From: Clostridia bacterium
GTDB lineage: Bacteria; Bacillota; Clostridia; Christensenellales; Aristaeellaceae
Assembly (NCBI GenBank): GCA_017481825.1
Contig: JAFUOR010000005.1
Coordinates: 1 to 42,558, forward strand
Length of the DNA stretch: 42,558 bases
Direction of reading: 5' to 3'
The notes under the pieces are model-generated. The model ran no database searches and had not been told where the DNA came from. It worked only from the letters and a program-made list of their open reading frames with translations. The translations under genes and the position numbers were made by a program. Position 1 is the first letter of the stretch; every line of letters begins with the position of its first letter. Below, one piece after another: positions 16,362 to 22,227 of the stretch.

Positions 16362-17957
16362 ATGGTCATCCGCGGCTACGCCCGCGTGTCAACCGATGAA
16401 CAGGCAAAAAACGGGCAATCCATCCCAGCGCAGCAGAAGATCCTCGAAGCGCAAGCCACCATCAAAGGCTACGACGATTTCACCTGCTACGTGGACGATG
16501 GCTATTCCGGCAAGTCCCTCAACCGCCCCGCCATCCAGCAGCTGCTGCAGGAGTGCCGCGAGGGTACGGTGGATGTGGTCATGGTCTGGAAGCTGGATCG
16601 TCTTTCCAGATCTCTGCGCGACATTCTCACCATCATCGAGGACATTTTCAACCCCAACGGTGTCACCCTGATCTCCGCCACCGAATCCATCGACACGTCC
16701 ACCCCAGGCGGCCGCGCCATGCTCTCCGTGCTGGGTACCTTTGCCCAGTTTGAACGTGAGCAGGATTCCGAGCGGGTCGCCATGGTGCACCAGTCCCTGG
16801 CCAAAGATTGCCGATTCCTGGGCGGGCCGGTTCCCCTGGGCTACCGCATCGTGGATGGACACTACCACATCGACGAGGCCACCGCCCCCATCGTCCGCAA
16901 GCTGTTCGACATGTATATTTCCCGCATCGGCTACACCCCCATGCTGGAATATCTCAACGGCACAGGCTTGCGCACCATCAAGGGGAATCCCTACGGCAAA
17001 AACTCCCTGAACTACATTCTCTCTAACGAGCGCTATGTGGGTACCTACATCCACAACCGTCTCGCCGCAGCGGATGCCCGCGGCCACCGCTCATCCTCCC
17101 GCCTGAAGGATCCATCTCAGGTCATCCGGATCCCCGGCGGCATTCCGGCCATCATCACCCAGGATGTATGGGAAGCTGCCTGCGCCATCCGCGCAGAGAA
17201 CCGGATCTATTCCGGTCGGCAGTCCACCCGCGCCCGTTTCCTGCTTTCCGGCCTATGCCGGTGCGCAGTCTGCGGCACACCGCTGATTGTCAACTGCGGC
17301 GGCACCGATCGCAACGGAACCCGGCAGCGGTACTACACCTGTAAACACGGATGTGTCCCGCCCGCCAGAAAAGAGAAGATCGAGGAAGCAGCCTTTTCCG
17401 TCCTGGATGAGCTGGCCCGCTCCCCCGAGCTGATCGAGCGCGCCTGCGAGGTCGCCAACCAGCTCTCCACCACTCAGGATGAACAGCAGTCGCCGGAGAT
17501 CTCACGCCTCAATCAGATCCTCACCACACTCTCCACCCAGATCGGCAATCTCACCAACGCGCTCAGCAGCACCAGCGCCCCGGCGCCCGCTGCCGTCCTC
17601 ACCGAGATCAACCGCTTGGAGCAGGAGCAGAACACCATTCGGCAGCGGATGCGCGCCCTGGAGCCGAAACGGCCGTATTCTTCCCGGACAATTCTCCAAG
17701 CCGCCAATGCTCTCCAACGGGCAAAAGAAATGCCGCCCACAGAAGTGCAAACCCTTCTGCAAGCGGCATTCGGGACAATCGCAGTCAGTTCCACCGAATA
17801 CAGTTTTTCCCTGACTGGCGATTGTAATGTGGAGATGAGGACTACACACATAATTGCCATAGTCCAACGGCGAATACGAAAAAAAGAAAAACCACCCTGC
17901 TATTTATCTGTTACTTCTGATACTTTTGATTCATCAAAAAAGTGGTTACAAATTTAA
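16362..17957 (+). CDS. int: Large serine recombinase (integrase)
   Basis: 531 aa. The catalytic resolvase domain (1-145) has the nucleophile Ser10 in RGYARVSTDEQ, with Arg8, and Arg80/Arg83 in KLDRLSRSLRD. The recombinase domain spans about 155-290 (LGGPVPLGYRI, NPYGKNSLNYILSNERYVG). A zinc ribbon follows with Cys301/Cys304 and Cys327/Cys331, then a coiled coil from about 375 to 435. This is the large serine integrase layout: it joins attP and attB, and excision needs a recombination directionality factor, which I cannot identify here. ATG with GGAGG eight bases upstream. A strong terminator follows. Confidence 0.94.
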   Translation: MVIRGYARVSTDEQAKNGQSIPAQQKILEAQATIKGYDDFTCYVDDGYSGKSLNRPAIQQLLQECREGTVDVVMVWKLDRLSRSLRDILTIIEDIFNPNGVTLISATESIDTSTPGGRAMLSVLGTFAQFEREQDSERVAMVHQSLAKDCRFLGGPVPLGYRIVDGHYHIDEATAPIVRKLFDMYISRIGYTPMLEYLNGTGLRTIKGNPYGKNSLNYILSNERYVGTYIHNRLAAADARGHRSSSRLKDPSQVIRIPGGIPAIITQDVWEAACAIRAENRIYSGRQSTRARFLLSGLCRCAVCGTPLIVNCGGTDRNGTRQRYYTCKHGCVPPARKEKIEEAAFSVLDELARSPELIERACEVANQLSTTQDEQQSPEISRLNQILTTLSTQIGNLTNALSSTSAPAPAAVLTEINRLEQEQNTIRQRMRALEPKRPYSSRTILQAANALQRAKEMPPTEVQTLLQAAFGTIAVSSTEYSFSLTGDCNVEMRTTHIIAIVQRRIRKKEKPPCYLSVTSDTFDSSKKWLQI

Positions 17958-17984
17958 TAGCAAAAAATAACCCGTCCCATTTTA

Positions 17985-18025
17985 GGTATCACTTTTTCTA
18001 AAAACAAAAAAGTGATACCTTTTTT
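17985..18025 (+). terminator. Intrinsic terminator of the lysogeny operon
   Basis: Perfect 13-bp stem GGTATCACTTTTT (17985-17997) with AAAAAGTGATACC (18007-18019), then six T. It closes the plus-strand repressor-integrase block. Confidence 0.9.
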
Positions 18026-18186
18026 GACCCCCCAGTTTTTTCGTGCATTCCCCCGGGGCCATTATTTGGATTGAGGAGTGCCGGTTTTTCACCCTCCCCA
18101 AGTCAAACTTTTTTCACCCGGGGGATCACTATATTCCCACAATTTCAAACTGCTGCGTCAAAATGAGAACCGCAACGCATAGAAAT
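18026..18186. other. Intergenic gap with GC-rich inverted repeat
   Basis: Between the two convergent terminators. Contains the inverted pair CCCCCGGG (18050-18057) and CCCGGGGG (18117-18124), with T-rich tracts between. No gene seen. This is the second candidate place for an attachment site, since it lies between the two recombinase genes. Confidence 0.25.
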
Positions 18187-18212
18187 ACGCTGATCGGCAT
18201 TCCGATCAGCGT
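18187..18212 (-). terminator. Terminator after the tyrosine recombinase
   Basis: Perfect 11-bp stem ACGCTGATCGG (18187-18197) with CCGATCAGCGT (18202-18212), four-base loop, five bases after the recombinase stop. The following T tract is short, so efficiency is uncertain. Confidence 0.65.
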
Positions 18213-18217
18213 TGTCA

Positions 18218-19234
18218 TTATACCACGCAGCGCAGGTGCTCCGTCTGCACCCGGTTCGTGGCTACCTTTGCATAGATCAACGTTGTATTCAGCGACGAAT
18301 GTCCCAGCAGCTTCGACACGTCCTCGATGGGCATTCCGGCGTTTACAGCCGTTGTCGCCGTTGTGTGACGCAACACATGCGGCGTCACATGTTTGGTCAC
18401 CTTCGACCGCTCTGCCAGCAGTCGCACGACCTTCTCCACCGCACACTTGGTTAGCTTGCGATACGGCTTGCGCTGCGTTACAAACAGATATTCACAATCA
18501 TCATCCCGCGTTTTCAGGTACTCTTTCAGAGCCACTTCACACTTTGCATTCACGAACGACGTGCGATGCTTCTTCCCCTTACCGAACAGATGCACTGTGC
18601 CCTTGCGCCAGTCTATGTCGTCCAGCTTAACAGTCGTCAGCTCTGTCACACGGCAGCCAGTCGAATACATGAATTCAAGCATTGCCCGTTCCCGTTTTGT
18701 TTCACAGGCCATGCGCAGATATTCCAGTTCAACCTGGCTCAGAGGTTGACGCTCCCGCACTTCGTGCTTGATAGGTTTGATCGCACGCCCAGGGTTATGC
18801 TGCAAATATTCCTCCATATGCGCCCAGCTGAAGAACCAGCAAATAATCTCACGGTATTTGTCCAGCGTCCTGTCGCTGATCCCATGCTGCAGCTGGTATT
18901 CATAGATAAACATGCGAATGTCATTCGATACCACTTCAGCCGGCTGCTTGCGAACCCACAGGAAGAACCGCGTCAGGATCCTCTTGTAGTTTTCCAGCGT
19001 GCCAGCCGCAAGCCCCTCCGTTTTCTTCACTGCCAGATAGACCTTCAGCAGCTGCGGCACAGGATCCACATAGGCCGTCAACGCAACCTCCTTCAGCTGC
19101 ACCTCATACGGAAAAGCAGCCCGCTCCAATGCGCCCAGGATGCACGCCACATCACTGCCATCCAGCCCAGGCATACACCGCTCCAACTCCACCAGGAATC
19201 CATTCTTCATTTGTTCAAAAGCGTTACCATTCAC
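18218..19234 (-). CDS. Tyrosine recombinase (XerC/D-like)
   Basis: 338 aa from the GTG at 19234, seven bases after AAGGAGG; the ATG at 19240 is too close to that site. N-terminal SAM-like core-binding domain (about 60-150), C-terminal catalytic domain with Arg195 (GCRVTEL), a likely Lys in FGKGKKHRT, His286 and Arg289 (HVLRHTTAT), His312 (LLGHSSLNTT) and the nucleophile Tyr321 (LIYAKV). All catalytic residues are present. It is the second site-specific recombinase of this genome, with its own regulator upstream and a terminator on either side of the unit. Integration, excision, dimer resolution or DNA inversion are possible roles; the sequence does not decide. Confidence 0.92.
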   Translation of the reverse strand: MNGNAFEQMKNGFLVELERCMPGLDGSDVACILGALERAAFPYEVQLKEVALTAYVDPVPQLLKVYLAVKKTEGLAAGTLENYKRILTRFFLWVRKQPAEVVSNDIRMFIYEYQLQHGISDRTLDKYREIICWFFSWAHMEEYLQHNPGRAIKPIKHEVRERQPLSQVELEYLRMACETKRERAMLEFMYSTGCRVTELTTVKLDDIDWRKGTVHLFGKGKKHRTSFVNAKCEVALKEYLKTRDDDCEYLFVTQRKPYRKLTKCAVEKVVRLLAERSKVTKHVTPHVLRHTTATTAVNAGMPIEDVSKLLGHSSLNTTLIYAKVATNRVQTEHLRCVV

Positions 19235-19254
19235 ATACATTCCTCCTTTTTGTC

Positions 19255-19283
19255 TTGCCAGAAGGAAACCTGTATGCTAAAAT
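19255..19283 (+). promoter_or_regulatory. Plus-strand promoter in front of a candidate small RNA
   Basis: TTGCCA (19255-19260), 17-base spacer ending in the extended -10 TGC, TAAAAT (19278-19283). It points away from the recombinase gene, into the 3' end of the RHH gene. Confidence 0.55.
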
Positions 19284-19289
19284 AACAGT

Positions 19290-19361
19290 GTACATCGGAG
19301 GCTCATCTGATGCACGATACGACTGATGCTATCCGCCAAGATCATCATCAGTCGTATTTTT
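19290..19361 (+). ncRNA. Candidate small RNA antisense to the RHH gene end
   Basis: From the predicted start near 19290 to a terminator made of a perfect 12-bp stem (19317-19328 with 19346-19357) followed on the plus strand by TTTTTCTTTT. About 70 nt. It includes CGGAGG spaced eight bases from an ATG at 19310, but that frame has no stop before the terminator. It overlaps the RHH stop codon in antisense. No plus-strand gene precedes this terminator, so it either serves this RNA or simply insulates. Confidence 0.4.
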
Positions 19362-19551
19362 CTTTTAGCACTTCCGTTCTCTCCAGCGATTCCTTGACCA
19401 ACACGATACCTTCCCGCACGATCTCCGCACGGGTCGCTTGCTTTCGCTCCACGCACTCATCCAGCAGTTGCATCATCCTTTCATCCATGCGCACTTGTAG
19501 CAGTTTGCTTTTCGGCTCAGCAATTTTCGGCCGACCTCTCACGCCCTTCAC
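19348..19551 (-). CDS. Ribbon-helix-helix (CopG/Arc-type) regulator
   Basis: 67 aa from a GTG with GGAGG seven bases upstream. After a basic arm (VRGRPKIAEPKSK) comes a strand, LLQVRMDERM, and two helices (MMQLLDECVERKQATRAEIV), the RHH fold that binds DNA as a dimer. It has its own consensus promoter (19583..19611) with an inverted repeat overlapping the -10, so it is probably autoregulated and controls the tyrosine recombinase downstream. The stop codon is inside an inverted repeat. Confidence 0.82.
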   Translation of the reverse strand: MKGVRGRPKIAEPKSKLLQVRMDERMMQLLDECVERKQATRAEIVREGIVLVKESLERTEVLKEKYD

Positions 19552-19571
19552 GCTTCCCCCTCCTTTGATTA

Positions 19572-19611
19572 TGTGTAATTACATTATATACACACAACGA
19601 AATATTGTCAA
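19572..19611 (-). promoter_or_regulatory. Consensus promoter and operator of the RHH-recombinase operon
   Basis: On the minus strand TTGACA (19611-19606), 17-base spacer, TATAAT (19588-19583). An inverted repeat TGTGTA-N11-TACACA (19572-19577, 19589-19594) brackets the -10, and a smaller palindrome TGTAATTACA lies at 19574-19583. Binding by the RHH protein is inferred. Confidence 0.75.
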
Positions 19612-19613
19612 GA

Positions 19614-19650
19614 CAAAAAAAGAGGAGCCCTTTCAGCAGGGCTCCTCTTT
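19614..19650 (-). terminator. Terminator after the lysis genes
   Basis: Perfect 13-bp stem (19619-19631 with 19638-19650), loop of six, then a run of T on the minus strand. It separates the late transcript from the RHH-recombinase operon. Confidence 0.9.
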
Positions 19651-19653
19651 CCG

Positions 19654-19845
19654 TCAAAAAGTCTTTTTGCTGGTAGGATTGTTCAGCACACCGAAGGTCG
19701 TCAGCAGCTCCAACACTGCCACAACAACAGCCTCGATGGCCTCACTCACGCCGGTGTCGATCACACCGGCCAGCACCAGGATGCTCAGCACCTGCGCGGC
19801 GATCGCCGCCAGCGTCACCGGGGAAAGCAAACGATTCTGCTCCAT
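19654..19845 (-). CDS. Phage holin
   Basis: 63 aa from the ATG at 19845 (GGAGG nine bases upstream). It has two hydrophobic stretches (VTLAAIAAQVLSILVLAGVI, then AVVVAVLELLTTFGVL) joined by a short acidic turn and a basic tail (NPTSKKTF), as in small holins of Gram-positive phages. It would open the cytoplasmic membrane for the endolysin encoded just upstream. Last gene before the terminator. Confidence 0.78.
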   Translation of the reverse strand: MEQNRLLSPVTLAAIAAQVLSILVLAGVIDTGVSEAIEAVVVAVLELLTTFGVLNNPTSKKTF

Positions 19846-19861
19846 GTCCTTCTTCCTCCTT

Positions 19862-20143
19862 TCAGGAAACAACTTCCCATTCCTGCACTTCAGCCCAGAT
19901 CTTGTCGATAAAGGAATTACCCTTCAGAGCCTTGTAAGCCTCATACAGCAGAATGAAATTTTCATACTCATACTGGCGTATGACCCGCCTCTCACGATTG
20001 TGGTAGTAGATCCGCAGCATCTCGCTGCGCAGTTGGCATTTCGTGCCTTCTTTGATCCTGCGCATCGTAGCCCAAACCGGCGCAATGGCGCCGATCAGAA
20101 TGGTCACTTCACCGATAAATGTTGCAATTTCCGTCAACCCCAC
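19862..20143 (-). CDS. Small membrane protein of the lysis module (holin-like)
   Basis: 93 aa from the GTG at 20143, which has the near-perfect ribosome site GGGGGTGAT; an earlier GTG at 20158 overlaps the endolysin stop. One N-terminal hydrophobic segment (ATFIGEVTILIGAIAPVWAT) and a charged C-terminus with EMLRIYYHNRERRVIRQYEY. Proteins of this design often accompany endolysin and holin in Firmicutes phages and may be a second holin or spanin-like helper. Exact function unknown. Confidence 0.6.
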   Translation of the reverse strand: MGLTEIATFIGEVTILIGAIAPVWATMRRIKEGTKCQLRSEMLRIYYHNRERRVIRQYEYENFILLYEAYKALKGNSFIDKIWAEVQEWEVVS

Positions 20144-20148
20144 TGGTA

Positions 20149-20928
20149 TCACCCCCACCCAACGCCATCGGCCAGCAGATCCCGCAGCTGTTCGGCCATT
20201 TCCCTGGGCATGGTAACGGTCACCATGTCGCCGGCGGGCTTGTCCGCCGCAGCGGGTTCGCCCTCCATCTGCAGGAAGCGGCTCATCATCCAGCCGGTCA
20301 GGCCGTCATGGTGCACGCGGCTCCACCCATCCTGCTGGGCTGCCACCGTGACCGTGACGCCCACCGGCACGCGATCCAGCAGCGCACCGCCAGGCGTTTG
20401 GCGCAGGTTCACGGTGCTGCCCTCCATGGCGGCCACCGTGGCCGTACGGATCTCACTCACAGTTTCTTCTCCTTCCTGGCTGACTTTGCGCAGCCATCCG
20501 CGGTAGTTCCACTTGCCCAGTTTGGTATCGACCACGATGCCTGGACCGGTACAATGGACGATCCGCAGTGGATCCACACTGCGCACCACACCGATGTGGA
20601 AATAGTCCCGCTTGTCAGGATCCTTATCGTAACGGTCGGGCAGGTTGTAGTTGGTTTGCCCGGGCATGGCGGCCTTGTACACCACCTCGCCCACGTTAAG
20701 GTCGTCGGGATCGGTCGCCGGCAGCAGATAGTCCATCTCATTCCGGGCGGCGTAGTTGCTGCCATGAATGCCGTCCCAGCTGCCACCGCTGCGCCGGATC
20801 GCGCCGATGATGAGGCCGATGCAGTCGCATTTGCCGTCGCTGCCATCATGCCCCAGCTGATACTCAGGCCGCTCATCGGCGATGGCGTCAACGCTCCGAA
20901 GGAATGTATCCATCAGGATCCTGCTCAC
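20149..20928 (-). CDS. Endolysin: NlpC/P60 peptidase with SH3 domain
   Basis: 259 aa from the GTG at 20928 (GGAGG eight bases upstream); the longer reading upstream is a shadow of a small zinc-ribbon gene. The catalytic domain (about 1-150) has CDCIGLIIGA, with Cys36 as likely nucleophile, and a histidine in DYFHIGVVRS. An SH3-type wall-binding domain follows (about 160-225: GSTVNLRQTPGGALLDRVPV, later GLTGWMMSRFLQ). NlpC/P60 enzymes cut peptide bonds in peptidoglycan stems. No signal peptide, so export depends on the holin. Confidence 0.88.
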   Translation of the reverse strand: MSRILMDTFLRSVDAIADERPEYQLGHDGSDGKCDCIGLIIGAIRRSGGSWDGIHGSNYAARNEMDYLLPATDPDDLNVGEVVYKAAMPGQTNYNLPDRYDKDPDKRDYFHIGVVRSVDPLRIVHCTGPGIVVDTKLGKWNYRGWLRKVSQEGEETVSEIRTATVAAMEGSTVNLRQTPGGALLDRVPVGVTVTVAAQQDGWSRVHHDGLTGWMMSRFLQMEGEPAAADKPAGDMVTVTMPREMAEQLRDLLADGVGWG

Positions 20929-21016
20929 ACACCGCACCTCCCTCACACTCCGGGCAGACCTGGCGCCCCTCCGGGATCGGGGCGCCGCAGCAGATACAAC
21001 GGTTATCATTGCACAT
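20888..21016 (-). CDS. Small zinc-ribbon protein overlapping the endolysin start
   Basis: 42 aa, MCNDNRCICCGAPIPEGRQV then CPECEGG. ATG at 21016 with AAGGAGG seven bases upstream. Two CxxC pairs (Cys7/Cys10, Cys21/Cys24) form a rubredoxin-like zinc ribbon. It overlaps the endolysin start by 41 bases in another frame and carries that gene's ribosome site. Tiny zinc-ribbon genes like this are frequent near phage lysis genes; no function is known. Confidence 0.7.
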   Translation of the reverse strand: MCNDNRCICCGAPIPEGRQVCPECEGGAVCEQDPDGYIPSER

Positions 21017-21030
21017 GGTCATGCCTCCTT

Positions 21031-21047
21031 AGTCACCAATCTGGGTT
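21031..21047. repeat. Direct repeat, left flank of inserted cassette
   Basis: AGTCACCAATCTGGGTT here; the same word minus one T is at 21632-21647. Read on the minus strand it ends in TGACTAAGGAGG, which supplies the zinc-ribbon gene's ribosome site. Confidence 0.75.
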
Positions 21048-21088
21048 ATTAGATTTTCGATTTATTTCCAATTTTTTTGAAAATACTG

Positions 21089-21117
21089 TTGATAAACCAC
21101 GCAATGCGTGGTATTAT
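21089..21117 (+). promoter_or_regulatory. Promoter of the inserted cassette with built-in operator
   Basis: TTGATA (21089-21094), 17-base spacer, TATTAT (21112-21117). The spacer holds an inverted repeat, ACCACGCA-A-TGCGTGGT (21096-21112), a likely binding site for the HTH protein of the cassette. Confidence 0.75.
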
Positions 21118-21170
21118 ATAGTCAAGAGATAGCCGCAGGCAGGAAACGCTGCCGGGTATGGAGGTACACC

Positions 21171-21431
21171 ATGAAGCTTTACAACGTTTCCCTGTCCAAT
21201 GATAGCTGCATCTTTGATAGCCACAATGGATTTGCTACGGCTGCCGAAGCCGCTGATTTTGCAGCAGGCCGTGGTGGCAAGTATCGCGTGTACGTTGACG
21301 CAGACAATGCCGAGAATACGATCATGGCAACGTACTACACCGACAAAGATTCTTTCGCCGTCGATGAGGGCTTTGACTATACCTTTATGACCCGCGCCCA
21401 TTTCGCACGATACTTGGAGATTTCCCTGTAA
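21171..21431 (+). CDS. First gene of inserted cassette, unknown function
   Basis: 86 aa from the ATG at 21171 with GGAGG upstream. Begins MKLYNVSLSNDSCIFDSHNG and mixes strands and helices (GGKYRVYVDADNAENTIMAT). It is translationally coupled to the HTH gene (TAATG overlap). By layout it could be the effector of a regulator-effector or toxin-antitoxin-like pair, but no toxin fold is recognised. Confidence 0.6.
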   Translation: MKLYNVSLSNDSCIFDSHNGFATAAEAADFAAGRGGKYRVYVDADNAENTIMATYYTDKDSFAVDEGFDYTFMTRAHFARYLEISL

Positions 21432-21613
21432 TGACCATCGCCGAAATCAAAGCCGCATCCGGCTTTACCCAACGCCAGTTATCTGACCATCTTGGTGTCC
21501 CCTTGCGCACCCTCGAAGATTGGCTGTCCGGCAAACGTAGCTGCCCACCCTATGTACTATCCCTCATTGAGTTTAGACTCAGAGCAGAGGGGATTATCGG
21601 AGTCATGGACTAA
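21431..21613 (+). CDS. Small helix-turn-helix protein of inserted cassette
   Basis: 60 aa, nearly all one XRE/HigA-type helix-turn-helix (FTQRQLSDHLGVPLRTLEDW) followed by CPPYVLSLIEFRLRAE, a common phrase in short Clostridia XRE proteins. Its ATG overlaps the previous stop. It probably represses its own promoter through the palindrome at 21096..21112. Its stop codon lies in the terminator loop. Confidence 0.78.
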   Translation: MTIAEIKAASGFTQRQLSDHLGVPLRTLEDWLSGKRSCPPYVLSLIEFRLRAEGIIGVMD

Positions 21614-21630
21614 CCATGGCTCCGATTTTT
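21599..21630 (+). terminator. Terminator of the inserted cassette
   Basis: Stem GGAGTCATGG (21599-21608) with CCATGGCTCC (21614-21623), one wobble pair, loop ACTAA, then GATTTTT. Confidence 0.75.
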
Positions 21631-21785
21631 GAGTCACCAATCGGGTTGGAAAGCATCCTTGCCCTTGCCCTCTCCAGCTCCCCATCCTCCGTCTGGATCC
21701 CGTGCATTGCCAGCAACTCCGCTTGCTTGCGGATGATGTGGGCGCACTCTTCCAGCAGGCGGCACAGCTCCTCCATCATGCTCAT
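21603..21785 (-). CDS. Small helical late protein, 3' end altered by insertion
   Basis: 60 aa, MSMMEELCRLLEECAHIIRK, strongly helical. ATG overlaps the XkdX-like stop and has GAGG eight bases upstream. After NPIGD, where the flanking repeat lies, nine extra residues are read from the inserted cassette. The intact side suggests the original gene ended NPIGD-stop followed by the zinc-ribbon gene's ribosome site. Function unknown. Confidence 0.6.
   Translation of the reverse strand: MSMMEELCRLLEECAHIIRKQAELLAMHGIQTEDGELERARARMLSNPIGDSKIGAMVSP
21632..21647. repeat. Direct repeat, right flank of inserted cassette
   Basis: AGTCACCAATCGGGTT, matching 21031-21047 with a one-base difference in length. 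It is inside the 3' part of the 60-aa minus-strand gene. Confidence 0.75.
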
Positions 21786-21913
21786 TCCACCGGCCTCGGG
21801 CCGCAGATGCTCACAGCCTGGGCGGCGGTAATCATGCGGTCATCCACAAACGCCCACACCTGGGCGGCGGTGAGCTGGCGCATACGATACTTAAGCTTGA
21901 TGAGTGCAAACAT
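21782..21913 (-). CDS. XkdX-like small protein
   Basis: 43 aa from the ATG at 21913 (GGAGG nine bases upstream), overlapping the previous stop as TGATG. Residues LKYRMRQLTAAQVWAFVDDR and MITAAQAVSI fit the XkdX family of very short proteins encoded after tail fibre genes in Bacillus and Clostridia phages. Role unknown. Confidence 0.65.
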   Translation of the reverse strand: MFALIKLKYRMRQLTAAQVWAFVDDRMITAAQAVSICGPRPVE

Positions 21914-22227
21914 CACACAGCACCTCCAATCAGATCCATCAGGACGCTTTCGACGATCTCCAGGCGTTCCTCGGTGGTGGGTTCGGCCTCCTCCGGTGCG
22001 GAGCCATACGCCCACCAGGCGGCAAACTCGGCCTCGATGTCAGCGGCGGTTTCTTTGCGGTCGGCGGTCAGGGTGAAAACCACCTCATCGTAGACGATGA
22101 CCTTCTCACCCTCACGTGCCTCCTCGCGGATGTTGTCGGCAAGACGCACATTGGCACTTCCGTCACCCAGCCGCTCCAGCAACACGGCAGAGGGCTTCAC
22201 GGTGGATTCGGTGTTGATTAACAGCAT
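21913..22227 (-). CDS. Late protein downstream of the reverse transcriptase, unknown function
   Basis: 104 aa, MLLINTESTVKPSAVLLERL, beta-rich first half and acidic helical C-terminus (EEAEPTTEERLEIVESVLMD). ATG preceded by AAGGAG. Its first 65 bases overlap the 3' end of the reverse transcriptase in another frame. Such genes often sit between tail fibres and lysis genes. It is not a convincing Avd: Avd proteins are basic four-helix bundles, whereas this one is acidic and largely beta in its first half. Confidence 0.6.
   Translation of the reverse strand: MLLINTESTVKPSAVLLERLGDGSANVRLADNIREEAREGEKVIVYDEVVFTLTADRKETAADIEAEFAAWWAYGSAPEEAEPTTEERLEIVESVLMDLIGGAV

Larger units (their letters stand above)
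21048..21631 (+). mobile_element. Inserted two-gene cassette (moron-like)
   Basis: A self-contained plus-strand unit inside minus-strand late genes: promoter with operator, an 86-aa gene, a 60-aa helix-turn-helix gene and a terminator, flanked by 16-17 bp direct repeats. The minus-strand gene at 21603..21785 seems to have had its end displaced by the insertion. No transposase is present, so insertion by recombination or in-trans mobilisation is inferred. Confidence 0.55.

Noticed and set aside
21913-22227. Possible Avd accessory protein next to the RT
   Set aside because: It is acidic and beta-rich in the first half, unlike the basic helical Avd bundle; it resembles ordinary late phage genes.
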